Shown here piece after piece: positions 42,815 to 64,000 of a stretch of 64,000 bases of DNA. Position 1 is the stretch's first letter. Every line of letters starts with the position of its first letter. Source of the stretch: Manis javanica. Lineage: Eukaryota; Chordata; Mammalia; Pholidota; Manidae. The stretch spans positions 40,738,001 through 40,802,000 of the forward strand of contig NC_133158.1 in NCBI RefSeq assembly GCF_040802235.1, given 5' to 3'. Under the pieces are notes generated by a model. The model did no database searches, was not told the DNA's origin, and was given only the letters and a program-made list of their open reading frames with translations. A program made the translations under genes and the position numbers.

Positions 42815-42820
42815 CACGTG
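42815..42820. promoter_or_regulatory. CACGTG E-box upstream of PFKL
   Basis: A second CACGTG lies about 615 bp upstream of the PFKL ATG, outside the densest CpG region. Confidence 0.35.
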
Positions 42821-42849
42821 CTGGACGCTGGGAAAACTCTTGCACACCT

Positions 42850-43980
42850 GGCATAGTGTGGTGGTGGGTACCTATTCAGGACAGAGGCCTCTACCCTGCA
42901 TGGTCAGTGGGTCGGCCACGCCAAATAATGGAGCCCCTCCCCCAAGCCGGGCCTCAGGCAATGGGGACCCTGTAACTCAGGTCGGGAGGGGTGGTGACCC
43001 AGGATCAAAATACCTTTGAAACCCGTATCAGTCAAAGGGAGAAATAAAGCAGGAGAAACCCGTTTATTTCTTACAATCACCACTTCTGCTCTTCCGTGTG
43101 TCTCGCAATCCGGCCGCAGAAAAAGGGATCCCACCCAGCCTCTGCGGTCTTGATATGCCCTTGCTCGCCCCTGTAATTACCTGTTGATGGGGAGATAGAC
43201 TACTTATCTCCACCCCTTGGAAACACCTATTGACACAGAGATGCACTAAAGCCAGATGAGATTTTCTGGAAATACTGCAATTTTACCCACAGACCCAGTG
43301 AGGTCAGGAGGACAGACTCAACCTCTGCCCCTCCAGGAGCTTGGGTGGCTGGTGAGAAAGTCCTGGTAGAAGACACCAGGAGGAAATTGAGGCCCAGCAC
43401 TGTCCTCCATGGCCCACTGTGCCCCAGTCACAGGACCTGGTGTCTGTCCTCAGCATTCCCACCCCTAGCCCTGTCCCATATCATGCTTCTCAGCAGCCGT
43501 CCTGAGGTCCCCTCCTGCATGTATGTAATCCATCCCCCACCACTGCAATATCTCTCAGGATTAATGCCTGGAAAAATGCTCCACAACAGAAGCACCACAG
43601 TAAAGCTTTCTGGAATAAATGAAAAGGAGGTTCTGCAGCTGAGACATCACTGATGGGAAGCTGATGTGGGCAGCACCCAGGAAGGGAGATTCTGGGCGAG
43701 GAAGGAGCTGTGCAGAGGCCCGGGATGGCTATGCATGTGGCCGTTGGAGGAGCAGAGGGGTCAGAAGCACAGTGCAGGGCAGAGGCACTGACCACAGGCT
43801 TGGATCTACTCCAGGGGCTGTGGGAAGCCACCAGAGATGGAGCGTGCTGCCCGTTTCCAACTACACAGAGGCGTTTCCCCTCCCGGTAAAGTGAGCTCCC
43901 CACCAGCAGCTCAGCCTTCACTCTAGGGACCAGAACCGCAGGCTACAGAGTCCCCAGAACAAACACCCCACTGGAAAACA
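42850..43980. other. AIRE-PFKL spacer
   Basis: No exon is visible. The segment holds AATAAA on the + strand at 43043-43048 and AATAAA on the minus strand at 43061-43066, in a moderately AT-rich patch with LTR-like flavour that I could not assign to a family. Confidence 0.45.
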
Positions 43981-44004
43981 TGTCAAAGACCACAAATAAG
44001 TGAT

Positions 44005-44010
44005 TTTAAT
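44005..44010 (-). terminator. AIRE: AIRE poly(A) signal (ATTAAA)
   Basis: On the minus strand ATTAAA lies 278 bp after the AIRE stop, within 'gcactaaaattaaaatcac'. No AATAAA precedes it after the stop codon. Confidence 0.6.
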
Positions 44011-44287
44011 TTTAGTGCACATGATGGCCTTGTATCACTGCAAGGGCAGGACTGTGTCTATAAGCCAAGTACTGATAGCATTTAGAACTTTCCAGTTCTT
44101 CCTGGTCCCAGACTGGCCAGCTTCCCAGGGCAGCAGGGTGGGCAGGGAGCCATGGCCCCCTCGGTCCCTCTCCGAGCAGAGTTGCTGTGAGCATGAGTGG
44201 GCGCTCACTGGCATCCGCTGATGGCCACGTCTGTGGGTGCCGCCCCACCCACTCCCATGCCTCCCTGAAGGCTGCGGCTGTCCTGGG

Positions 44288-55549
<11,262 letters not shown>

Positions 55550-55790
55550 AGCTGTTCAAGGGGAACTGAAAAACTGCTGAGATCAAAGTCCTCACTGCAC
55601 ATTTACAGACATGAAATCCTTGCGAATGCACCTGTGTCACCAGCTTGGCCACCCTGCCATGGGCGCCACCAAGCTTCCTGCTTGGAGATTAACAAAGAGG
55701 CGCCTGTAGAATTTTGGACTTTCCACCACCCTGGGGGTTTCCGTGGCAGCCCCTTACCACAGGTGACCAGAGCTACCAGGATGTGTGGAG
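55550..55790 (-). promoter_or_regulatory. Candidate AIRE CNS1 enhancer (paired NF-kB sites)
   Basis: Two kB motifs, TGGACTTTCC (55715-55724) and GGGGGTTTCC (55733-55742), lie 8 bp apart about 1.9 kb upstream of the AIRE start codon. A RUNX-type ACCACA (55756-55761) and a TCF/SOX-like AACAAAG (55691-55697) are within 60 bp. In mouse and human, a conserved element (CNS1) some 3 kb upstream of AIRE holds two NF-kB sites and is needed for Aire expression in thymus. The shorter distance here could reflect fewer inserted repeats. Identity with CNS1 is inferred from site pairing and position. Confidence 0.55.
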
Positions 55791-56035
55791 GCAGGGGCCC
55801 GAGGCCAGGGCCCCAGCCCAGCCTTCAGCAGGCCACTGCCTTCATGGGGTTAAACCTTGGTTCCTTGGCCAGGCGTGGGGTGCAGTGACTAGGCAGGCCT
55901 GCAAACCTCTGGCCTCACCTGCAGGGGAGTGAGCCTGGCAGCCCTTCCTTCAGCGTTGTTATTTCCCATGTCAGGCTCTGCTAGCCCACCAGGCCCCAGG
56001 CCTGTGCTGACTCCTTTTCAGCTGCAATGTCTGTT

Positions 56036-56131
56036 AGGTTGATGTGATTATTATCCCCACTCTACAGATAAGGAGGCTGAGGCACAGAGAGGTCAAGGGA
56101 CTTGCCCAAAATCACACAGCCAGTAAATGGC
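56036..56131 (-). repeat. MIR SINE, antisense
   Basis: A clear antisense MIR: 'attattatccccactctaca', 'gaggctgaggcacagagag' and 'cttgcccaaaatcacacagc' in the right order. Confidence 0.88.
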
Positions 56132-56591
56132 CTTGGGTAGATGATATCCATGGTCTAGCACACAGGACAGTCCTTTGGTGCCCTGTCAGGTTTGTCAGCT
56201 TGCAAAGTGGGGCAAGTGCTTCCTGGGTGACACACCCAGAGGTCAGGGAGGAGGGAGGTCCCAGTGTCAGGGCAGGGTAGGACTAGAGGGGCCCTGTTCC
56301 TTGGCTGTATGGCCTTGGCTGCCTCAAGGACGCCTGGATGCTGATCCTTTTCCCTTGCCCCAGGTGGAAACTTCAGTCTGTGCTGCTCTCCCAAAAGGGC
56401 TGGGGTCTCAGGGGTCAGGAGTTCTGAGTCAGAATGACCTCAGGGTACTTGGAATACCATCCCAGGCCCATCTCAAGGAACAGGGCAAGGGGGACCTTGG
56501 ACACTACCCCCTGAGTACCTCCCAGGTGGTGGGGCACCAGTGGAGGTTTGGTCTCCTGGTCACACTTTACCAGGACTTTCACACCCTCTTG

Positions 56592-56640
56592 GTCACCAGC
56601 TAGCTGTGTGATCCTTTCTGGGCCTCAGTTTCCCCATGAA
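56592..56640 (+). repeat. MIR SINE fragment
   Basis: 'ctagctgtgtgatcctttct' followed by 'gggcctcagtttccccatg' is the sense MIR core. The adjoining L1 begins right after it. Confidence 0.65.
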
Positions 56641-57400
56641 AGATGCTGAACATCACTAATCATTAGAGAAATGCAAATTAAAACCAATTGAGATACCACT
56701 TCACACCCACTAGGATGGCAATTACCAAAAAACAGAAAATAACAAGTGTGGGTAAAGGTATGCAGAAATCAGAACCCTTGGACACTGACAGTTGGGAACA
56801 TAAAATGGTGTACCCACTGTGGAAAAACATTTGGTGGTTTCTCAAAACATAGAATTAAAACCAGCGATTCCACAGCCAGGCATACACCCAAGAGAACTGA
56901 AAGCAGATGTCCAAACAAAACTTGGACACGAACATTCATAGCAGCACTATTCACAGCAGCCAAGGGTGGAAACAATCCAAACATCCATCTACGGAAGAAT
57001 GGATAAACCACAGGTGGTCCATCCGTGCAATAGAGTGTTACTTAGCCATAAAAAAGAGTGAAGTACTGATACATGCTACAATGTGGATAGACCTATAAAA
57101 CATGCTAAGCAAAATAAGCCACATATGGTATGATTCCATTTACATGAAACACCCAGAACAGGCAGATCCATGGAAGAGCAGATTGGTGATTTCCACTGGC
57201 TGGGGAGACGGGGAATAGGGAGTGACTGCCTAGTGAGTACGACCTTTCCCTTTGGGGAGATCAAAAAGTTCTGGAAATAGTGGTAATGCTTATGTAACAG
57301 TGTGATATACTAATTGCTACTGAATTTTGAAATTTCAAATGATTAAAATGATATGTTTTATATTATGTGTATTTTACAGTAATAAAAGTTAATTCTAAGA
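56641..57400 (+). mobile_element. L1M 3' end (ORF2 tail and 3'UTR)
   Basis: Landmarks are 'gagaaatgcaaattaaaacc', 'catagcagcactattcacag', 'ggaaacaatccaaacatcca' and 'catatggtatgattccattt', then the 3'UTR with 'ggggagatcaaaaagttctgg' shortened here to its core and a terminal AATAAA-containing tail. It is an old, inactive, 5'-truncated copy, probably of an L1MA/MB-type family. Confidence 0.9.
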
Positions 57401-57404
57401 ATCA

Positions 57405-58590
57405 GTTGGGCATATTTGTGTGGGTGCATTTCTGGGTTCTCTATTCTTCACTGTTGATCTGTGTGTCTGTCCATCCAACGACAGTCCCCCCAGTCTTGAC
57501 TGCTGTAACTATATAATAAATCTTGAAACCTATAAGACCAATTCCTCCCATTTTATTCTTTTTCAAAATTGTTTTAGCCATTTAGTTCCTTTGATTTTCC
57601 ATACAAATTTTAGAACAGTCTTGTATCTATCCATAAAAAAAATCTTACCAGGATTTTGGTAAGAATTACATTAAATTCATATATCAACTTGGAGAAAATT
57701 AACATCTTTATTATATTGAGTCTTGCAGTCCATGAACGTGATATGTCTCTCCATTTATTAAGAGCTTCATTGGTTTCTTTCTTCAATGTTTTGTAGTTTC
57801 CAGCATGCAGGTCCTATACCTGTTTTATTAGACATACACCTAAGTACTTCATTTTTTGAACAAGTGTAAGTAGTTTTGTGATTCTAATTTTGGTGTTTGC
57901 ATATTCATTGTTAGTATATAGAAATGCAAATGACTTTTTGCGTGTTCATCATGTATCCTAGAATCTTGCTGAACTTATTAGTTGTAGGACTGTTTTGGTT
58001 TACTTTTGTTACACACTTTTTGGGATTTGCTACAAACACAATCATTTCATCTGTTAATAGGAACAGTTTGATTTCTTCCTTGCCAACCTAGAGGTCTTTT
58101 ATTTCCTTTTCTTGCCTTACTGCACTGGCTAGAACTCCCAGCACTGTGTTGGATAAAAGTAATGAGAGTAGACATCCTAGCTTTGTCCCTGGTTTCGGGG
58201 GAAAATCATCCAGTCTTTCACATTAAGTGTGTTAGCTGTAGGGGTTTTGTAGGTGTTCTTTACCTTAGGAATTCCCTTTCTGTTCCTGTATTTCTGAGAT
58301 TTTTTTTTAATCATGAAAAGATGTTGAATTTTGTCAGATGTTTTTTCTGCATTGATTGATATCATCAAATGATTTCTCTTCTTTAGTCTGTTACTAAGGT
58401 AAATTACATGGCTTGATTTTTGAATATTGAACCAACCTTGCATCCCTGAAGTAAACTCTACTTGGGCATAGAGTATACTTTTCATATTTTGTTCAATTTG
58501 ATTTGATAAAATTTTGTTAAGGATTTTTGCATCTATATTCACAAGGTATATTGGCCTATAGTTTTCAAATACAACAGTGTAGGTAGATTG
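57405..58590 (-). mobile_element. L1M fragment, reverse-transcriptase region, antisense
   Basis: Read on the minus strand this is the central part of L1 ORF2. An open stretch at 58177-58629 includes [22 protein letters not shown], shortened here to the motif [15 protein letters not shown], and [14 protein letters not shown], both typical of L1 reverse transcriptase. It is interrupted and non-functional. It directly abuts the preceding sense L1 3' end, which is an unusual order. Confidence 0.88.
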
Positions 58591-58594
58591 GAAG

Positions 58595-58740
58595 TAACAG
58601 GATGGATGGAAAAAAGAGGTATCATGCAAACACTGATCAAAAGAAAGCAGGTGTGGCTGTTAATATCAGATAAAATAGATTTCAAAGCAAAGAAAATGAC
58701 CAGGATAATGAAAATTCCGCCAAGAAGAACTAAATTGCTT
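58595..58740 (+). mobile_element. L1 fragment, endonuclease region, sense
   Basis: The segment encodes [19 protein letters not shown], matching the start of a conserved L1 ORF2 endonuclease-domain stretch (KKAGVAILISDKIDFK). It is in the opposite orientation to the L1 on its left. Confidence 0.75.
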
Positions 58741-58749
58741 CATTTAAAA

Positions 58750-58833
58750 AAATCTACTCTGTCACTCTGCCTTTTAATCAGTATATGTAGAATATTTACA
58801 TCATTTAATGTAATTATTGATATGTTAGGACTT
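58750..58833 (-). mobile_element. Small L1 fragment, antisense
   Basis: On the minus strand 'attaaatgtaaat' and 'gattaaaaggcagagtgac' match the ORF2 segment that normally lies just before the endonuclease piece found next to it. Confidence 0.5.
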
Positions 58834-58834
58834 A

Positions 58835-58850
58835 TGTGTGTGTGTGTGTG
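58835..58850. repeat. (TG)8 microsatellite
   Basis: Eight perfect TG units end the L1 cluster. Confidence 0.85.
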
Positions 58851-58861
58851 CACGTGTGCTG

Positions 58862-59110
58862 GTTTACATGATTATGGAGGCTGAGAGGCTCCAAGACCTC
58901 TGGTCAGCAAGCTGGAGACCAAGAAAAGCTGATGGGCAAGTTCCAGGCTGAAGGTCGGAAAAGACCAATGTCCCCCCTCCAGGCAGTGAGGCAGGAAGAG
59001 TCCCCTCCTGCTCACAGCAGGGCCAGCCTTTTACTCTGTTCAGGCCTTCAGCTAGTTATATAGCTCTTCTGTCCATGTCTGATGGTATTTCTGGGTTGCT
59101 GGCTTCTTCA
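58862..59110. repeat. Interspersed-repeat remnant, family unassigned
   Basis: 'tggaggctgagaggctccaa', 'cagcaagctggagaccaaga' and 'ccttttactctgttcaggcc' recall a common mammalian interspersed repeat in antisense orientation. I cannot name the family. If it is an LTR remnant it is a broken fossil. Confidence 0.4.
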
Positions 59111-61480
59111 CTAGCGAGTCTGGGATATAGGAAGCAAAAACTAGAAACGTAGCAAACCAGGAAACTCATCACCATGTAGCCCCTTGGGTTCTGAGGTCCC
59201 TGGCTGCTCGGCCTTCCTCTCTCCACCCTTTGGAGTCTTCTTATTCATTTTCTGTATAATGTCCAAAGTTTTTTGTTGTAGCAGGGGAATTTTTAAACTA
59301 GCAAGAGAAAAAGAAGCATATCTATCCCTCTTCCCATGCTGACACTGCTGTTAAAAGCACGTGTGAACTCACACCTTCCCAGCCTGTGCGCGGCCACTCC
59401 AGTGGCCTTTCAGAAGGTACCAGGGTTCCTTGACTTCCTCCTTTGGGTAAAAGTCTTCAGTGACAAGACAGCAGGCATGCACCTTCTCCTAGAATCCAGG
59501 CGTGCCAGGTGTAGGGGCAGGTGGAAAAGGCCTCCTGTGGCTTCCTATGGAGGACCCACACCTGACTGGGCAGTTAGAATATGAAGGAGGCTGGTAAGTG
59601 ACACAGACTTTGTGACCCCACGTCCCACAGTGTTTTCAACACCTATGCTGGGCCAGGTAGTATTCTAGAACAAAACAGACCAAACTTCCCATCCAAGAAG
59701 ATCTGGTGGGAGAAGACTGACAAACAGATAAATAAGTGATCTGGGGCCCCAATTCTGCCTGTGCCCACCCCTGGAACAAGTCCAAGAGGCCCATGGGGCC
59801 TCCGGGAGCTTCATAAAGCAGTCTCCTCCCTTTCCCAACCCACCTTCCATCTGCCAGGCCAGTGTACAGCATGGCAGCCTTCCCATCTGGCCATGGCCCT
59901 TCGTGCCCTCTCACATCCCAGACCTTTCGCCCAGAGCTGAGGGGTCAGGTGATGGGACACCAGGACATCCCCCTGGACCTCACCCCTGCATATGGACCCC
60001 ATCAGCACCTGGGTTTATAGCTGGAGCTTCTGCTCCTGAGGGGTTAAATGCAAGCCACAGACAGCTGGTGCCATGGAAAAGACCAGAAGGAGTAGCACTG
60101 GGCTCTGAACAAAGAGGAGAAAGGCACTTTGGGGTGGCCAGTCTCCTGGCAGAGTCTTTCCACAGAGCCTCAGCCAGGAGGTGACAGACAGAGCAGGGAT
60201 AGAAGGACGCAGTGACACTGAGTTGGAACTGGACTTCGGTGCCTGAGCTGTGGAGGTTGAGGGCCCTGACACCAGGCCTGGACCACAGAACCAGCACAGG
60301 AGCCCAGAGAAAAAGTCCTGGGACCTACTCTCCTGCCACCTGCCCCCAAGTCCGGCCACTAGCCCTGGCCCAGCTGCGGCCAGCTCCAGCTGGGAACATG
60401 AGGACATGGGCTTCTTGGGGCTACACGGTTTTACTGACATTGTCCCCCAGGTGAAGACTGCCCTTCATGAAGAGGAACCTCTGTTCAGAGGGTCCCAAGG
60501 TTGCCTTCCCTGCCAGCAGCCTTCAGGCGTCCCCTGTACCAGGAGGGGAGTCATGGTGGCCTTGACCGCCCTCTGGCCCAGCACCACCCTACCTCGGAAC
60601 CCCGGCTCAGATCCTTGGGCCCTGAAGAGCCTGGGTCCGTGTCCACCTGATGACACCCCCCTGATGCCAGGCTGCAGCTGTGCCTAGAGCCTGGCCTGGA
60701 GCAGGGTCAAGACATGCTTGCTGATGCACCAGAGCATGAGCTCCTGCCCAGCCAGGAGCAAGGAGCCAGCCTGGAAAGTGTCAATGGCTGGCACTGGGAA
60801 AGGAGAGGCCCTTGAGGATGGGAACAGGATGCTGGACAGTGGGGGTGCAGAAAACACACAGAGTTTCCTGGTCAAGAGACCTCTGGCGGGCACCCCATAC
60901 TGGCATCCTCAGCCTTTCCCCCATGGCCCTGAGCCCCCAGGCAGACCGTAGCCACTCACTGGCCCTGCCAGGCATCTGGTGGGCTGGAACCCTAGGCCAC
61001 TGCAGGTCAAAGAGGCAAGAATTGAGCCCAGGTTCCCAGGGGACACTCCTTACGGAAGGCAGGGTGGGGTCTGGCGCATCCCTGCCTGCTACATGTCTGT
61101 TGCTCCTGTCCTGCCCAGTGTGCAGGGAACAGAGGAGAAGCGTGACCTGCTCTGGGGTTGCAGGGGGTCTCCTGCAGATTACATCTGAGGTACGAAGGAA
61201 CGGAAACCACCAAAATGTCCCCCAACAGAGGCAGGTTAGAGGCCAGACCTACCTCTCCATAGATGAGGGATGGGCCATCAGGGAGAAAGGGCTGTGTGCA
61301 GGGACCTGCCTGGTGGACATGACATGCTGCCAGCCGCAGGGCAGGATGCATAGGGTGACTCAATTGTTGTGAAGGAAAAGAAAGCCACTCTCTCTGGAAA
61401 GATACACAGGTGGGGACCCTCAAGGAGGGGGTGGGTGGCGGGGTGGCCATAACTGTTCCTGTTTGATCTGTACACTTAAA
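59111..61480. other. Gene-free spacer
   Basis: I see no conserved exon in either strand. DNMT3L lies in this direction in human and would be on the + strand, but no match to its N-terminal ADD-domain cysteine motifs was found. Confidence 0.5.
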
Positions 61481-62330
61481 TGTGGTTTGGATTTTCATAA
61501 TATGCATATATGCTAGTTTTTATTTTAAAAATAAGAAATAAAACATAGTGGAAAATATTCACAATACCAAACAAAATACCAAATAACTAGGAAAAAAAGA
61601 TAAGAAATCTACAATAGCCACAAAAAGAAGACAAAATAGTAAGGGCTACTATGTTCCTGGGTTTAATTTCTTAATTGTATTGTAGAAAGTCAGTTCTCCC
61701 TTAATCTATAAAGCTAATGTAATTCCAATTAATCACTAAAAATGTTTTCAAACTTGATTCCAATGCCCTTGTGCAAGATGAGTGAAGAGGGACAGGTACT
61801 TCTGAAGATTGCCCAGCTGCCCAGACATGTATGTGCATCACAGAGCTTCCGGGAGACAGGCAGCTGAGGTGAGCGAGAGACAACGCTCAGACCAAGACCC
61901 GAACACTGCTCAGGGCTTAACGATACAATAGACACAGCACTGTGAATGCACAGGAGAACCGAGGGCTTTGTCAACAAATAGTCTTGAGACCACTGGTGAG
62001 TCATTTGCAAAGATCATGTGAAACACCAAAAAACATTCTGACTAAAGATGCAAGTTGAAAAAATGAAATAAAATACTAAAATAAAGATGAATGCTTCTTC
62101 TTTCTTGGGGTAGAGAGGAACTTCTCAAGTTTGATAGGAAAGGAGAGATCATAAAGAAAAGACTACTAGATTTGACTTAAGAGGGCAACCCATTTGTACA
62201 GAAAAATACCAGAAGACATTAAAATGGATATAACAAGCTAAAGAAAAATTGCAACCTACATGAGGACTATGTGAGAGTTAATATCTTTAACATATAAAGG
62301 TATTCAAATCAGTAGAAAATGACAGATACT
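61481..62330 (+). mobile_element. L1M fragment, ORF2 (sense)
   Basis: AT-rich decayed L1: 'aatctataaagctaatgtaa' and 'ttccaattaatcact' match the RT-downstream part, and 'gagagttaatatctttaaca' with 'tataaaggtattcaaatcag' matches the later ORF2 segment. Several interruptions are present and no frame survives. Confidence 0.7.
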
Positions 62331-64000
62331 CAAGAGTTAAAAAAGAAAAAGGAAGAGAAGAGACTCTCCATCTTCATGAAAGCTTTACTCCACAGCCCAA
62401 CAGCCTCAAGGGCTGGAATCCAGCTCCATTCACCGGTCTCCTTTGGGGTCTTTGAACACTGGACCCCGACAATGTTTAACACGTGCACAGATAATAAAAC
62501 TGGTGTCACACACTCCTGTTTGTAAATGTGTCATAAAGGGAATATCTTGGCATAAAGACAAGTTAAACGGAGGAAGCAGGTGTGACATCATGGTGCCTGC
62601 AGCAATTTTAACAGAGAGGCGCCCCTACGACCACAGCGTGTCCAGGACGGTCACCTGGCAGCCCTCTTTGCAAGGCTCCAGTGGCAGCTCTAGAGTGGGT
62701 GCTACTGGGCAGGAGATCTTTACTGGGGCTGGGCGGCTAATGCTCTCATCCAGAAGCAGGGAAGACAGGAAGCATGCGGTCTAGGCAGGAGAAAGGGACA
62801 TCTGGTCATTCGAGTGGGTGGCACGTGCCCTTGTTTTTCTGTTTATAACAGACTTGGAAGGAATCTTGGCTTTTCCACTCACGTTAGCAAGGTCATAGAG
62901 CGGCCATCTGAGGCCAGCTGTGAGGTCTTTGATGTCTGCCTGGAGCACCCCGGGACCTCGCTGTGAGGCCCAGCCAGCTGCAAGAGGTCAGGGGCTGCCT
63001 CCTCTCCCATCTTGGCCTCTGATGCTGAAGCCCTGAGCCTGGGTTGTCTGTCTCTGCAGCCTGACCCAGCCTGTCCTGTCCAAGGCCCCAAGCCGCGAGC
63101 CGCGGCCAGCAGCTTCTCCCAGCTTCTGGAAGCCTGGTCACAGGGAGTATTGGGAACAGGCCCCACCCCTGCTTGGAGGTTCATGATTTCCATCAATGCA
63201 CCGTCTCTGAGACTTCCCACAGGAAACATGCCCACATAGCCCTCCATTTCCCCAAACCTATTTAAGCAAAGACTGTTCTCTTTATGGAACATTTACAAAC
63301 ACTATACATAAAATTGTGTTCATGAAGCCAGTTTGCGAAATTAGCTCCAGAAACCTAAGACCCCTGAAGCCAGCCTCACCCCAGGAACTTGCCATCGAGT
63401 GAAAGCTTGAGGTTGGAAGTCAGAGAGTCACTCAGGGCCAGGGTTACCCTGGTTTGCAACGCCCCCCGCCCACAACTCAGGGCCTAGCAGAGGCTGTCTC
63501 TGTACCACCTCTGTCCAATGACCCAAAGCAGCCAGGAGCCCACCCCTGACATCTGCAGGAAATGGAAAGAAGCCCCCAGATGGACGTTCAGTATCCTGTC
63601 ACTTCCCAAATGCCACTTCAGGATGGAGGTACCCAGTGGTCGCAGAGACAGCATGCGCTCTGGGGGAGGCATGTGGCTGCTCCCTCAATTTGTCTGAGGT
63701 GTCCCCCTCCTGCTACACCGGGGGTCATGGCAGGAGCAGGGAAGGGCAGCATGAGGCTTGAAGTGGCTGGGGGTGTCCCTCACCAGCACCAGGAAATAAG
63801 TGTCGGACTTGGCTCCCTGGCACCAGGATGGGATGCACCCTGGCTGCACCTGCCCACCCAGAACCATTTGGGCCAGGACCTGAGGCTGCCTGGACTCAGG
63901 GTGCCCTCAGAATGTCCCTGGGCCCAACAGCACCTGAGCCATGCCAGGATCAAGCTGTGGGTCACCCAATCAGGCCGGGTAAGACATGATCACATGCCCA
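62331..64000. other. Gene-free flank, right edge
   Basis: Mostly unique, moderately GC-rich sequence. I see no exon, RNA gene or confident repeat. DNMT3L is expected further to the right by synteny. Confidence 0.45.

Noticed and set aside
58000-64000. Search for DNMT3L exons on the + strand
   Set aside because: No ADD-type cysteine pattern or recognizable methyltransferase-like segment. The gene is expected beyond the right edge.

Overview
The window is nuclear DNA from a placental mammal. It carries the conserved block known from human chromosome 21q22.3, read in the opposite direction: CFAP410 (C21orf2) on the + strand, then PFKL and AIRE on the - strand. I rebuilt all three genes exon by exon from splice sites and family homology. 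Each closes in frame: CFAP410 7 exons, 771 bp, 256 aa; PFKL 22 exons, 2343 bp, 780 aa; AIRE 14 exons, 1674 bp, 557 aa. All three look intact and functional. The species cannot be named from the sequence. I see MIR, old L1M fragments, a hAT transposon and MaLR LTRs, but no Alu, B1/B2, carnivore SINEC, pig PRE1 or equid ERE copies. A primate or a muroid rodent is therefore unlikely.

Layout. 1-9.0 kb: gene-free flank on the side where TRPM2 lies in human, with a CpG island at about 2.4-2.9 kb that may be a minus-strand promoter, an MLT1-type LTR, a hAT transposon and an LTR-like antisense segment. 8.8-18.6 kb: CFAP410 with its CpG-island promoter (NRF1 palindrome, GC boxes, CCAAT box) and two possible poly(A) sites. 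18.6-20.3 kb: short convergent spacer. 20.3-42.3 kb: PFKL, read leftwards from a CpG-island promoter. 42.7-44.0 kb: AIRE-PFKL spacer. 44.0-53.9 kb: AIRE, read leftwards, with a TATA-like and CCAAT promoter. 54-64 kb: upstream flank of AIRE, including a strong candidate for the NF-kB-responsive CNS1 enhancer at about 55.6-55.8 kb, then a low-GC tract of broken, alternately oriented L1. DNMT3L is expected beyond the right edge and TRPM2 beyond the left edge; neither coding sequence was found here.

The three genes are neighbours but not a functional pathway: CFAP410 is a ciliary LRR protein, PFKL is the liver-type glycolytic phosphofructokinase, and AIRE is the thymic regulator of self-antigen expression. 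The most useful observations are the putative CNS1 enhancer with paired kB sites, tandem NAG acceptors in CFAP410 and AIRE, a 19-nt microexon in CFAP410, near-identical direct repeats flanking PFKL exon 17, and a 21-bp minisatellite next to a PFKL splice donor. No undescribed protein system was found.
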